Shown in pieces: positions 22,450 to 34,490 of a stretch of 64,000 bases of DNA. A model generated the notes under the pieces. The model did not search any database, had not been told where the DNA came from, and was given only the letters and a program-made list of their open reading frames with translations. Made by a program: the position numbers and the translations under genes. How positions within the stretch are numbered: the first letter of the stretch is position 1; every line of letters starts with the position of its first letter. Location: positions 247,861,099 to 247,925,098 of the forward strand of contig NC_057804.1 in assembly GCF_018294505.1 (NCBI RefSeq). Direction: 5' to 3'. Source of the DNA: Triticum aestivum (taxonomy: Eukaryota; Streptophyta; Magnoliopsida; Poales; Poaceae).

Positions 22450-22688
22450 TACAAGTTCATCTTCATCCTCCTCGTGAGGCAATCCACCACAAACCAGGAG
22501 TAGGGGTTTACACCGCAAGGTGGCCCGAACCTGGCTAAATCTCGGTGCCTCATTCCTCTTCCTTATTGCATGAGCACGACAGAGCATCACTATGAGGTAG
22601 TGAGCGGCAAGCAATAGCTTAATGGAGTTCTTCGTGCACGCCCCAAAGTTCAAACCTTTCTTGGGTCCACGGAGCCCCAGTTCCTACA
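22450..22688 (+). repeat. Truncated 5' LTR of Gypsy element E
   Basis: About 240 bp matching, in reverse complement, the inner end of D's LTR: TCCTCGTGAGGCAATCCACC, GTTTACACCGCAAGGTGG and the end GGAGCCCCAGTTCCTACA. A full LTR in D is 870 bp, so the upstream part is lost. Confidence 0.65.
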
Positions 22689-22708
22689 TTTGGTGCGCCA
22701 GGTAGGGG
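22689..22708 (+). other. Primer-binding-site region of element E
   Basis: TGGTGCGCCAGGTAGGGG begins two bases after the LTR end. D has the matching TTGGCATGCCAGGTAGGGG after its 5' LTR. Confidence 0.6.
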
Positions 22709-22746
22709 TGTGCCGAAGCTCTTTTGCATAATGGGAAGATGAAGCC

Positions 22747-23875
22747 ATGGCTCGCATAACCGTGACGGCACCGGTGGGCCGTGCTGCCCCCCTGCAACTC
22801 CGTTTCTACCACGGCCAACACCGCCACTGACCCTGCTGCTCGCGAGCAGCAGGCTCCTCTCTGCTACTATCCATGTAGTGCCACGACCACACCACCATGG
22901 CTTCCCTTACTCTGGCCATGGCTTCGTCTTCCCATGCTTGCCGCGGGCGACAAACGTGCAGGTAGCGCTACTAATGGTGCGGGAGCCGCTGTGCTATCAC
23001 ATCGACAACGAAGGCTACGACGCCTGGCTTGGCCGTATCACCGAGCTCGTCAATGCTACAGCTGAGGCCCCAATGCTCTCCGACTCGCTCCGTCCCCAGC
23101 CTCCTCGAGCGGGCGACGCGGCACACAGTGTGCCTCCACCTCTTCCTTTGCCCAGAAAAGACATCGAGCCCTAGCATGAAGCATGGCTGAGCGACCCATC
23201 ACGTGGAGTGCCGGCGCCAGCCTAGGATGAGGCAGCTACCAGGTAGTGCAGTGGACACAACATGACGCACGTGTGCTCCCTGCACCACCGCGTCAGAACC
23301 AAGACCGAGCCATTCAGTAAGCTGCGATGTGTGGGCGCCAAGACCGTGCTCCTCCAGTGCGCGTCGTGCCTATGAGTGTTGTAGGCTACCGTCCTTTCAC
23401 CGGCAAGCCGTGCTAGGTGGTATATGCTTTGAGCATCGAGGCGGCGAATGGCGACGACAAGGTCACATCGAATACGTTCCCCATGGCTCTCAAGGACGAC
23501 GCGCGCTCCTAGCTCATGCACCTCCCAGAGGGGTCGATCTCCTCGTAGGATGAGCTCCACGAGCGGTTCATCGCCAACTTCTAAGGAACCCGTGATTGCG
23601 CTCTCATCATCAATGACCTACGATGCGTGAAGCTGCGCCCCGGCGAGACTCTCCGCAAGTACATTCAGCACTTCACCCAGGCCCGCCTCAAGATCACGAA
23701 GTCCTCGGACGAAGCCATCATCTCGATGTTCACCGAGGGCGCCATGGATGTTAATATGAGCAAGGAGCTCACCATCCACAATGACCTGTGCACGGCATTG
23801 GAGATGTTTAACTTGGCGGACAAGTGCTCCAGGGTAGAGGAAGGCCGACGGTCCCTCGTCAAGCACCCGGACGAC
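22747..23875 (+). pseudogene. gag of Gypsy element E, first part
   Basis: ATG 22747 opens a proline/alanine-rich N-terminal region spread over two frames by shifts. The Retrotrans_gag core appears from about 23580 (RCVKLRPGETLRKYIQHF, then FTEGAMDVNMSKELTIHND and EMFNLADKCSRVEEGRRSL). It aligns with the gag of element D near 61850-61600. Several stops lie in 23400-23600. Element J interrupts after KHPDD at 23875, and the same frame resumes at 48549. Confidence 0.75.
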
Positions 23876-24677
23876 TGTAGGATCGAAAGTATGTCTAGAG
23901 TGGGGGGTGATTAGACTACTTGACCAAATTAAAACCTAGCCTTTTCCCAATTTTAATTCTTGGCAGATTTTAGCAACTTAGCACTAGTCAAGCAAACAAC
24001 CTACAAATGCAGTTCTAAGAGTATAGCAGCGGAATGTAAAATCATTGCATATGAAGATAACGGGGAGGTGTTTGGAGGGAGAAAACGCAATGTTGACATG
24101 GAGATTTTCGGCGTGGTTTTGATAGGTGGTGTTATCGTACATCCACATTGATGGAGACTTCAACTCACGAAGGGTAGTGGCTGCGCGAGTGCATGGAGTG
24201 CTCCACCCACGAAGGGTCCACCAAGAAGCAACCTTGTCTATCCCATCATGGCCGTCGCCCACGAAGGACTTGCCTCACTTGGGTAGATCTTGTCGAAGTA
24301 GGCAATCTCCTTGCCCTTACAAACTCCTCGGTTCAACTCCATAATCAAGACGGAGGCTCCCATGTGACACATAACCAATCTAGGAGACACCACTCTCCAA
24401 AAGGTAATAGATGGTGTGTTGATGATGAACTACTTGCTCTTGTGCTTCAAATGATAGTCTCCCCAACACTCAACTCTCTCTCACAAATTTGGCTATGGTG
24501 GAAAGATGATTTGAGTGGAAAGAAACTTGGGGAAGGCTAGAGATCAAGATGCTTGTGGTTGGAATGGAATGTCTTGGTCTCAACACATGAGTAGGTGGTT
24601 CTCTCTCAGGAAATGAGTAGTGGAAGTGTAGGCACGTTTTGATATCTCTCTCCACAAATAAAGAATGGGTGGAGGGG

Positions 24678-24685
24678 TATATATA
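24678..24685 (-). promoter_or_regulatory. TATA box of the J 3' LTR
   Basis: TATATATA in GGTATATATAGCC. The other LTR has TATATTTA at the matching place (47685-47692). Confidence 0.5.
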
Positions 24686-24727
24686 GCCTCCACACAAAAT
24701 CTAACCGTTACACACAGATTTCCAAAC

Positions 24728-25190
24728 TCGGTGAGACCGAATGGTGAAACTCGGTCATACCGATTCAGGTCAAAATACGAATGTTAGGCTTTTTGGTGGG
24801 ACCAATATGATCAACTCGGTGGGACCGATGCGCTAGGGTTAGGGCATAACTTAATCTCGGTGAGACCGATCACATGAACTTGGTGGGACCGATTTCAGTA
24901 ATAGGGACACAAGGAGTTGGTCAGGCAAACTCGATGGGACCGATTCGCTCATTTCAGTAAGACCAAAATGTTATGAAAAGCAAAACAGGGAGTTTGCATT
25001 GCGAACTCGATGGGACCGATCACTCATTTCAGTGAGATCGAAATGTTATGAAGGGAAACAGGGAATTTGCAATCCCATCTCGGTGAGATCGAGATTACTA
25101 TCGGTGAAACTGAACTGATTAGGGTTTGTGGCAGTGGCTATGTCAAATGAACTTGGTGGCGCTGGATAGATCAAATCGGTGGGGACAAGT
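24728..25190. repeat. Array of TCGGT-N3-ACCGA palindromes in the J LTR promoter
   Basis: At least a dozen exact or degenerate copies of an interrupted palindrome such as TCGGTGAGACCGA (24728-24740), TCGGTGGGACCGA and TCGGTCATACCGA occur in about 460 bp. Spacing is irregular. The array ends 43 bases upstream of the TATA box on the element strand. Confidence 0.8.
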
Positions 25191-25537
25191 TTGACTTTTA
25201 GGTTAAGGACATATGTGGAAATGAGAAAGTGGTTGAGGGTTTGGGGGCATATCACTAAGAATTTTGAGCAAGTAAGCCATTAAGAAACACCTCATCCCCT
25301 TTTAATAGTATTGGATTTCATATGGACTCAATGTGATGTTGGATCACTAGAAGAAAATGTAGAGTCTTGAGCTTGTTGCCAATATGTGTCCTTAGCATTT
25401 TTAGGGGTCCACACCTCTAGTCCATGCCATGCAAATCATTGAACTTTCTGAAATCATCATCTTGAAAGAGCATTAGTTCAATGAGCTATATGTTGTTAAG
25501 AATTACCAAAACCACCCAGGGATTAGTTGGACTTTCA

Positions 25538-25551
25538 ATCTCCCCCTTTTT
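25538..25551 (-). other. Polypurine tract of element J
   Basis: ATCTCCCCCTTTTT on the plus strand, AAAAAGGGGGAGAT on the element strand, directly before the 3' LTR. Confidence 0.8.
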
Positions 25552-25948
25552 GGTAATTGATGACAACATATAGATCAAAGCTTCGACAAATGATAATAAG
25601 AATGAAAAAATCGTCGCATTGAGAAGTATGTGATAAGCAAGAGCTCCCCCTAAATTTGTGCATTATTTGAGATTTGCTTTTGAATGCAGATGCACAACCA
25701 ATTAGGATCGTGGGTTACTCTTCCATATCACATACATCTTGGTGGAGCGCTCAAGATGATAGAAATAGGAACAAGCACTCATCACCAAGGCAAAGTGAAT
25801 GATCATACATAAAAGATAGAGAATACCATCATCCAAGCACAAGCATTAAGTATGATATTATCAGACACATGAGCATACAAAGTATCTCACACACAATCAT
25901 AAAGTATCAACCAAACAAGCAAGCAAATAAGTAGCAAAAGAAGCAAAG

Positions 25949-25979
25949 CTCTCTCTCTCTCTCTCCCTCTCTCTCTCTC
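25949..25979. repeat. CT microsatellite
   Basis: About 31 bases of CT dinucleotides with one CCC interruption, in the 3' untranslated part of element J. Confidence 0.9.
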
Positions 25980-27030
25980 AGCCTAAAAAAGCTTGAAAAT
26001 GCATAGTGCTATGCGGCTCTCTAAGCTTGATCTTCAGGAGGTGGCGTTGAGAGGACTCCAAGGATGAATGCATCTGTTGAAGTTGATGGAGCTGGTGGAG
26101 TTGCCACTGGAGGGGAACTGATGCACTAGCTCTGGTGTCTGACACTGGCACTATTGCAGATCTCTGTGCCCTAGGCACTCTCTGAAACACCTGAATGGTT
26201 GCTTTCCCTTTCCTCTCCACAAGTTCTTCTTGGAGCTTCTCAACTGCTGTTTGAATTTGTGTCACCTTCAAGTTAAGAACATAGAACTTTGTTTCAATGA
26301 TCCTCTCCAGGCTCTCTTGATTCTGAGTTAGGGTGGCCAATCCTTTCTCAATCCTCAAAGTAGCTTGAATAAGATATCCAAGTTGGTCTTGCTTTGACTT
26401 GATGAAAACCTGTGAAGCTTCTTCAGCACTTGGCATCTTTGCTGCCTTCTCAGTTTCTGCTTTCTACCTCTTCTCTTGAGCCTCAAATTCAGGCCTCAAG
26501 GGAAGGTGCTATTTGTCCAACAAGTAGACACCTTTGCTCATCTTGGAATTTATCAACATCTGTATGTGTGGAGCATACCCACATGACCTCTTCTGGTCAG
26601 CAGCGGTTCCCTTGATGCTCTCAACAATCAAACTCGTGACTTTGAACTTCTGGGGAAAATCAAAGAGCTAAAGCAAGTTGATGGAGTGGCCTATGGTCAT
26701 CCTGTGATCTCCTGATTTGGGCAACAAGGTGTGCCTCAGAATGGTGTTTAGGGTGGCCAATCCTAACATCAAGTAGTACATTGAGCCTAGCTTGTGTGTC
26801 TCCAAGGCTTTGTCAGGTATCTCCTTGTACATGTTGGCCATGGAGTTGTGATCCTTTTTCTTCTTCAACCTCAGGCACTGGGGCCTTGTTCTTCTCTGCA
26901 GCAGGAATGTTACTTGTTCTTCTCTTTGGGCTTGGAAGCTTGAGCTGGAGCTTTGGGGGAAGTCTTGGGCTTTCAAGGTGCAGCCCCAGACTACCATTAG
27001 CTTTTGTGACTTGGGTGTTGGTGCAGCATC
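25978..27030 (-). pseudogene. Extra ORF of element J, second part
   Basis: Minus-strand continuation of the frame at 42449-42892 after K is removed. A segment reads NMYKEIPDKALETHKLGSMYYL near 26800, and the final 152 codons (26436-25978) form a heptad-like region (IRIEKGLATL, KLQEELVERKGK) ending in TGA just before the CT repeat. At least one stop (near 26670) and frame changes break it. I do not recognise the family. It is sense-oriented in J and lies before the 3' LTR, where some Copia elements carry envelope-like or other extra ORFs. Confidence 0.45.
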
Positions 27031-28363
27031 TTAAAGAGCTAGTTATCGACTAGAGGGGGTGAATAGGAGATTTTTCTGAAAGTCTTCAAAACATGGGAGT
27101 TTCGAAGACAAACAATAGAAATGACACTATTCGTACGCAGCGGAAGGTAGACTACACTAGACATGCCATAGTCAAGTATTCAATGAAGTGAAAGGACGAA
27201 GACTATGAGCAGCTAGGTAGTAAGGATCAAGATGGAAGATAGTATGAAGCCAATCAGGACAAGTAGTCACACAGTGAAGTCAAATAGATAATGCTAGCAG
27301 GCAATGACTTCACGGAGACAAACTGTAAGTAAAGAGAAGTGCGAGATAGAACAAGTAGCTTCGGGAGGACAGAGATTTGTTCGACCAGTTCCAGTTGCTG
27401 AGACAACTATACGTCTGGTTAGGGAGGCTGAGATTCAACTTGGAAGACCGCGTCTTCACCTTATTCCACTTGAGCTAAGGACACCTAGTCCCCGCCCAAT
27501 CACTCTGGTAAGTGTTCAAGGTAGACTTCCAAACCTTCACAGACTTCGTTCACCGGCAATCCACAATGACTCTTGGATGCTCAGAACGTGATGCCTAACC
27601 GGCTGGAGGATTCACAGTCCTCAAGTGCAACAAGTCTTCAGATCACGCGGACAGAAAGACTTCAGTGATGCCAAACACTCTTTCGGCTCAGGGTGGTTTG
27701 GGCTTTGTCCTCGCAAGGATTCTCTCTCAAATGCTTCGGAGGTGGGTTTCTCTCAGACGACAAAAGTCGTGCACTAACTCGGAGAAGCCACCAATTTATA
27801 GTGTAGGGGGTGGGCTATTTATAGCCACTAGGCAACCCGACCTGATATGTCCGAAATGACCCTGGGTCACTAAGGAACTGACACGTGTCCCAACGGTCAG
27901 ATTTCAAACACACGCGGCAGCTTGACTTGGGCTACAAGTAAAGCTGACTCATCCGACTCTGGATAAGATTTGCTCTCATTGTCTTCGCTCGAAGACATAG
28001 GATTATGTTGAGCATCACTTCAGTCACTCTGACTTTGTTCACTTGGACCCCACTTAACAGTGCGGTGGTTCGTATGACTCAACAAAGAAGAAAGGGAAAC
28101 AACGAAACAACTAAGTCTTCGCGCTCCATAGTCTTCATGCAATGTCTTCTCATGTCATAGTCTTCAACGTGAATAGCTTCAAAGACCACCATTGTCTTCA
28201 ATGTCTTCACACATTTTTTGGGGTCATCTCCAGAAGGTAAACCGAATCAATGAGGGACTACTACCTGTGTTATCCTGCAATTCTCACAAACACATTAGTC
28301 CCTCAACCAGGTTTGTCGTTAATACTCCAAAACCAACTAGGGGTGGCACTAGATGCACTTACA
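27031..28363 (-). repeat. 3' LTR of Copia element K (1,333 bp)
   Basis: Plus-strand end GATGCACTTACA and start (T)TAAAGAGCTAG, with the first base pair changed from TG to TT relative to the other LTR. By eye about 92-95% identical to 41112-42443. Confidence 0.85.
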
Positions 28364-28379
28364 ATCTCCCCCTTTTTGG
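28364..28379 (-). other. Polypurine tract of element K
   Basis: Plus-strand ATCTCCCCCTTTTTGG, purine-rich on the element strand, directly before the 3' LTR. Confidence 0.8.
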
Positions 28380-28905
28380 TGATTGATGACAAACTGGTTG
28401 AAGTTTTCCACAGGGATAAAAGTATGTGAAATTGTAAAGGATTAAGATATTGTCTTCATAGGTGGCAAAAAGGCTCCCCCTGAAGATGTGCATATAACTG
28501 TTTTGCGTTGGAATGCAAATGCACATGGCAGGTTGTACTTGTGCAGACCCTCTTCACCTTACGATGACAATACATCATGCATGAATAGATATAACAATAA
28601 TAATGACATGCATAATGGAAAATGGATGTCTGCAGAATGACTTCATGCGAGATTTATCATCGCTCATGCGGAATTTATCGTCACATCACAAAATGACAGA
28701 AGAAGTAGCAGATGACCATCAAGTTTAAGCAAACGACCATTAAGTTTAAGTGTTACAACTCAAAGAACCAAATGTATCAAAAGCGAGAGTTGTAAACACT
28801 AGGCAAAAGTATAGCAACCACCCACATGGACCCGCTTGAAGACTATCAACATATGCTTCTCCCCCTTTTGTCAGTAAGGACCAAAAAGGTTTGAAGACAT
28901 AGTCT

Positions 28906-31900
28906 CTACTCATTCCCATGAGGAGTAGGTGAGGAAGTAGGGTCATTGTTGAGGTTTGGTGGTGCAGACAAACTTGGTGCAGTGTCAATGCGCGCTAAAG
29001 TTGGAGGTGCTGAAGTAGCATCATCAACGGCATAAAGAACTCTGGCATTAACAGTTGCCGCAGAGGAGGAGTACTCAGAATCTTCGAGTGATGGAGTCTG
29101 ATGCAAGACAGCATTCCTGGGAGGAGTGGTGTCGAACTTGAATCTCTTTGTGAAGCCATCGTCTTGAAGATCAGCTTCAGCACTGAGCAATGTCAAACTC
29201 TTCCAAGACCGCCAATAGGTTTCGTGAGTGACAAAGGCGTTCTTGGTGGCAAGGTTGCGAATGCGATTAATATCCACCAAGAGGCTTTGCATCTGACGCT
29301 TGAGCCTGTAATGATGCTTGTTGTGTTTCTGGTGCAAGGACACGAGAAGCTCTCGGTCATTGAGCACACGAGATCGCTTCCGAGGTCTTGGAGCAATAGT
29401 GCTTTCAGTGGATTCAGTACATGCACGGCGAGTATTGCCAGCCAGCGGATAAACACAAGAAGCAGCCTGAACTCCTTCAACATGCTGAGAGAAACTCTGA
29501 CGATCGACATTGTGAAGATAAATTGCCTCCTTGGTAGGCTCTGGGTATATGGCTTCCACGGACATATCAACCTCTGGCAAGAATATGAGATGGTTGCGAG
29601 CAGAGGGCTGATAGTCAACAGTAGAATGAAGCTTGATCAGACGCATAACCCATGGAGCATAGAATTTCAGACCAAATATGTTGGAGCCAGATGCAGCAAA
29701 TTGGCGAATGAAGAGATCCTGAGCATTGAAGCTGATGCCATTGACAATATAGAAAACCAATGTCTTCATTGTGCCTTCAAGCTTTGCTGAGGAAGAATGT
29801 CCTTTGATGGGCCATAGAGTTCACCTGATAATGTGATAGATGGTGCAGGCAGATACTCTAGGTCTTCAACAAAGAACTCCTTGGGATATTCAGCATCCTG
29901 CGGCAGTGGCTTCATCATACTCAGCATTTGGCTCATATTGGGCTCAAGCTTCTGGAAGATGCTTTCCAATGCATTGCAGTGATGCTGACAACCAGGCTCA
30001 TATAGTTCACCTGGAGTGGACAAGCCAGTAAGCTCAATGAGATCAAGAGCTTTGGCTTCATGGTGTATATTGCCTGTCATCCACTCAAGGACCCATGTCT
30101 TTGGATCCCTGTTGTAGCCGTGAAGGTGGAGAGTTGCACAGAATTGCAGCAGAAGCTCTTCATTCCAATTCTCCTTATCAGTGACAAACAGGAAAGGCTG
30201 GCATCTCTAAAACAGTCGAGGGCTTCTTCTAAGCAGGGTAGGCCAGCAATGGCTTCGCAGTCCAGACACATATGTGGAAATATGCGCCCTCGGTTGTATA
30301 GAACACAAGAGTAATAGCTACGCTGTTGATAACTCCAGAACCGATCAGATGATATTATTGGCTTGGAATATGGGTTCTTGGCTCTATCAAAGAAAGTGTT
30401 GTGTGCAATGAAGCCATTGACATTGAATGATCCTGGTGCAGATGCAGTACCTGGAAACCTTGGCAGCCTCGGTTTTGGCTTCTGAAGCTGTGGCCTGTGC
30501 TCCACATAATAATCAAACTGAGGCCCGGGATCAGGCGGAGGAACCAGAATTGGCCATCTAACAGTAACAAGCTCGCCTTGATAAAATGTTTGCTCAATAG
30601 TGTGTGGCCTTGGTGGTGGAACAGGAGCAGTGGCATTAGCAAGGGCGTCAGGCTAAACATTTGTTGCAGGTGCATCATTGGCTTCATGCATGGTGTTCAT
30701 TGCAGGCGCCACATTATCTTCAGCCATGGCAACGTCATTGGTGTCAGTAGTGTTGTTGGTGGCCGCCTCAGGATTTTCAACCTCCAATTGAGTAGCTGGA
30801 GGGTCGGGCATAAACACGTTCTCCTCAAGAACATCTTATTGGTTGGTAGGAGGTGTGGCAACACGTTCTTCTTCTTGACGGGGTTCTTGATTTTCATCTG
30901 CTGATGCAGTCGGTATGTCTTCAGCAGCATTCACTTCAGACGCACAGACATTCGCAGTAGGAGTGGCTTCAGGAAACTCTAGCTGTGCTGCCATGTTGAG
31001 TTGCACTTCTCCTTCTGGAATGCTCGATGGAGCGACTTGTGGCCTTGGTCCTTTGCGAAGCCGGCGAAATGCCGGCGGTGCCTTTGGAGTAAGAGTGGGA
31101 TGGACCACATAGTCGTAATTATCATCAAGCACCGGATTGGTGACTTGAGGTGGGGGAGTTCGCGGAGAGTCTTGACTTGGTGTAGCTGGTTGGGGGCGAT
31201 CAGCCCATGAGGCATCCTGAGATATTGGTGTCAAAGGACAACCAATACTGATGAGTTCACTGTTCGTGAGAACAGGCGATGATACCGTTGGGCGCTCGAT
31301 CTGAGGAAGGACTTCATCATCAACTACATTGTCTTGGGGACCAATGTCTCCAGCCGTGATGGGGTCAACGGCTGGAACTTCTTCAGCTTCAGGAGCCTCT
31401 ATGGAAGCAGGCTCATGAACTATCAACTGACGCTCTTGGTGTTCGGATGCAGGACGAGCGAAAGCGATGGGCTCGATAACGAGGGGCTCTGTGGGATTAG
31501 CGCGATCTTTCTTCTTGGTCTTTCTTTTCTTGGTGGGTGGGGCATCGTTAGTGGTGTTCTTGAGTTTGCGCTTTCTGGCTTCGGCATCAGCTGCCCTGGT
31601 TTTCTTCTTTTCTGAAGCCACTGTGGGGACCTTAGGCTTCGAGCCTGTTATACTGGCAGGGAAGACAATGCAAGGTTCTTCCCACCTTGGTACTTTAGTT
31701 TGGGCCACAGTAGGCTTCTTCTTCTTGGCAGCCAGTTTAGGGTCTATGCCAGGATGCCCAAGTGCCTTGCACTTCTCAGCATCATTGTAAGCTTGAACAC
31801 ACTTAGCAGCTAGATTCTTCATTCACTCGCATGAACCTTTGGCTTCTTCGCGCTTCTTGTGAAATGCCTCCTTGAGGTCATGTAGCATCAGCTTGAAGTT

Positions 31901-33194
31901 TGGAACATCAACCACACTGAGCTTGGCCACATGCTTCTTGAACTGGTCTTTCTCAAAGTCATTTTTGTTCTTCAGTTCAACTATCCGCTGAGCCAGAGCC
32001 AGCTCAGGAGCAATGGCGCCTTGAAAGGCGACGATGATGCCAATTGTGAGTTGTAGATCATCAAAGCTGAGATTGGGATTGTCAAACCACTCATCAATGA
32101 AGTTGTCCAGAATGCTCACATCGAAGAGGGGAAGATCATTGAAGATCTCTGCCTCTTGCTTGCTCTTTATCAGCTTCTCAAGAGCATCATCAGCACACTC
32201 ATCATCCGATGACAGATCAATGGCTTCAGTTTCGTACCTCAGAACGGTAGCAGGTGTCAGGGCTTGACCAGAACTTTGGACATCTTTCTCTGGGGCTTCT
32301 CTTTCTTCTTGGAGATGCGAGAGAGATCTTCAGAATTGAAACTTGGAGCAGGAGGGGCAGTTGCCAATGGCTTCACTCGTGAAGCTTTTGAAGCAGCAGA
32401 AGATTTTGAAACCTTAGTTTTCTTCTGCTTTTGCGCCTTAGGAGGAGCAGCTGTCACATCATCAGAATCAGCATCATCAGTAGAGTGATCCACATTTGCA
32501 CCTTGGACGGCAATGTGAGTGATGAGGCCTTCGAGGTTGTAGAAGGGGCCGATTTTGTTTTCATTGGCTTCACGGGTGCCATCTTCCCAAGGAGCAAATG
32601 GACCTGGGTTGAAGTCAAGTCCAAACGCCTTCTTGTTCTTCACAGCAGAGTCTTTGGCGAACTTGAAGTTGCGCTTGAACAGATTGTCTTTGCTACACCA
32701 CAGTAGAGAAGAAGGGTTAGCATTCTCTGGCTGTAGTCCGCGAACCATGCACGGATAGAAGCCTTGATCAATAGCTTCAGTCTTGGACCTGGGAGGAAGA
32801 TTTTTTTATAGGATATCTCCCCAGGGCTGCTTGATGGCATTCTTTCGGCATACTTAGCAGTGACAAATCTGTATTTGAACCATTCCTCTACCCAATATCT
32901 TCGAATCCATTGGATTCGATTCTCACGTTCACCATAGGTTTCTTCGGGGTCTGTCTTGTACAGTTCGTGCAGATCTGGTGGCAAATCTTTGGATGTATTT
33001 CCTCGGCACTGTCTGCCACCCTTTCTGGCTGACTTCTCAATAGCCATGAAGCTTAACATGAAAGGCTTCAGAACTAGCAAAGGCTTCCGACTGCTGGTCA
33101 AACAAGAATTGGCTTCAGGAGAATTTATGTGACTCTGTAAGAATTCTGCAAATGAATGCAGACTATGAGAACCAAGGGATTCTCCCACGGACAT
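28906..33194 (-). pseudogene. Extra coding region of Copia element K, unrecognised, frame-broken
   Basis: A series of sense-strand frames covers about 4.3 kb between pol and the 3' LTR. Landmarks are an N-terminal part with MAIEKSARKGGRQCRGN near 33047 and RRYWVEEWFKYRF near 32890, then FGLDFNPGPFAPWEDG near 32600. A Lys-rich region with KKRKTKKKDRANP follows near 31500, then Pro/Ser-rich spacers, and a C-terminal part with FAASGSNIFGLKFYAPWVMRLIKLH near 29680. The frames differ between pieces, so there are frameshifts or unrecognised introns. No membrane segment typical of an envelope stands out. Composition (acidic and lysine-rich, proline-rich) suggests a nuclear or nucleic-acid-binding protein, but I do not assign a function. 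Confidence 0.5.
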
Positions 33195-33772
33195 GTACCT
33201 GTGACAGCATTAGAGGTGCGAGGGAAGGGGAAGAGGTCATATGCATTCTCAGAAGATTTTGAAGATAAATCAGTTTGAAGACATTGACCTCATGAAGCGA
33301 AGACATTCACTTATTTGTTGTGAGTTGGTTCTTGATTTGTACGAGTCCAAGTATAAGTACAAGTGAGGAATCTAACTTGTAGAGAAGCATAAGTGAACAA
33401 ACTAGGCATAATATGAGATGCAGAACGGGATAGATTCAATTTTGGAAGAATAGAAACAACTTTTGGTAAAGAAGGATGAATCTTTTAGATCAAAAAGATG
33501 GTAAAAAGTAAATTTTAATTACCACACGATGAACTGCTAGACAGAGCGAAGTTGGACGCCGAGCAGTTCATTCTCTCGTGCCCTAACTTGGTGATGGAAG
33601 ACACCTACGGCGGCGGCAGAGAAGACGAGGTCCACGACCGGCGTGAGGACGACGTCGGTGAGGTCGTGGCAGCTAAGCGCTTCGTCGCCGGCGTCATCAA
33701 GAGCTAGCGGTGGCGCTAGGGTTTGTGAGAGGTGGCAAGGTGGAAGAAGGATTTTGACTACAATGTGATGGG

Positions 33773-33780
33773 TATTTATA
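33773..33780 (-). promoter_or_regulatory. TATA-like box before the extra region of element K
   Basis: TATAAATA on the minus strand, followed downstream by a leader with AAACCCTAGC and a CCTAACTTGG..GATG-type block that also occurs after J's internal TATA. It lies about 725 bases before the ATG near 33047. Confidence 0.35.
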
Positions 33781-34490
33781 AGGAAAGGGACGGCACAACG
33801 CAATTACGCAGGTGCCCCTGGCGGTTCACATCTGAAGGGCACGTGGCAAGCATGCAACACCTTGGAAGTTGTTCCATGTTCCCACGCATGCCTGGATTGT
33901 CGGGGTGGTCGTTCCGAATTCTTCAGCTTTCAGGCAATAAGGATATAGCATTAAAAACAGATATAAATGTTTGTCAGATTGACTTCAGCTGACAAGGTCT
34001 CAGTGAAGACAATCGACAGTTTTCAATAGAATGCATATGATTTGGACAGATAGAGTTGAGGTAGAAGCATAGATAGGTTAGGGTCCGATCACATTCACTT
34101 TGATCAAAAGATTCAGCAAGAAGTCATAGCTATAAGTGAATGTTGTATAGGACAGAACATAATTATGTATATAACAAGTATAAGACCAAATCAACCAGAT
34201 GAAGATAAACTTGAACGAAGTCAAGGATGAAGACAAATGACATGCAAAGACTTTGCAATCATAACACCAAGGGAAACACTTCAAACAAAAGTTTGGTGGT
34301 GGTGTTACCCACCATATTGGAAGTATTAGACCCAGACACGGTGCACAATTATCGTGGCGCTCCTAAGTCAAATTCCACATTAATGTATTCACACTTAGAG
34401 TGTACGTCTTCATTGATTGAAGATATACATTACTTCGTGTGTTGCACATCTAAGTCATCAAAATGCATAAGTGTTAGGATGTGTGTCCAA

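Larger units (their letters stand above)
23876..25537 (-). repeat. 3' LTR of element J (1,662 bp)
   Basis: Plus-strand ends TGTAGGATCG and GGACTTTCA. The minus-strand TATA box is TATATATA at 24678-24685. A palindrome array (24728 to about 25190) lies immediately upstream of it in the U3 part. Confidence 0.85.

Noticed and set aside
24728..25190. CRISPR array or satellite
   Set aside because: The repeats are short, degenerate palindromes with irregular spacing inside an LTR, in a plant genome.
29101..29790. Plus-strand 229-codon frame
   Set aside because: It lies opposite the minus-strand extra region of K, which has coherent composition and orientation; no recognisable motif on the plus strand.
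28906..33194. Retroviral-type envelope gene in K
   Set aside because: No signal peptide, transmembrane segment or cleavage motif is evident; only the position would suggest it.
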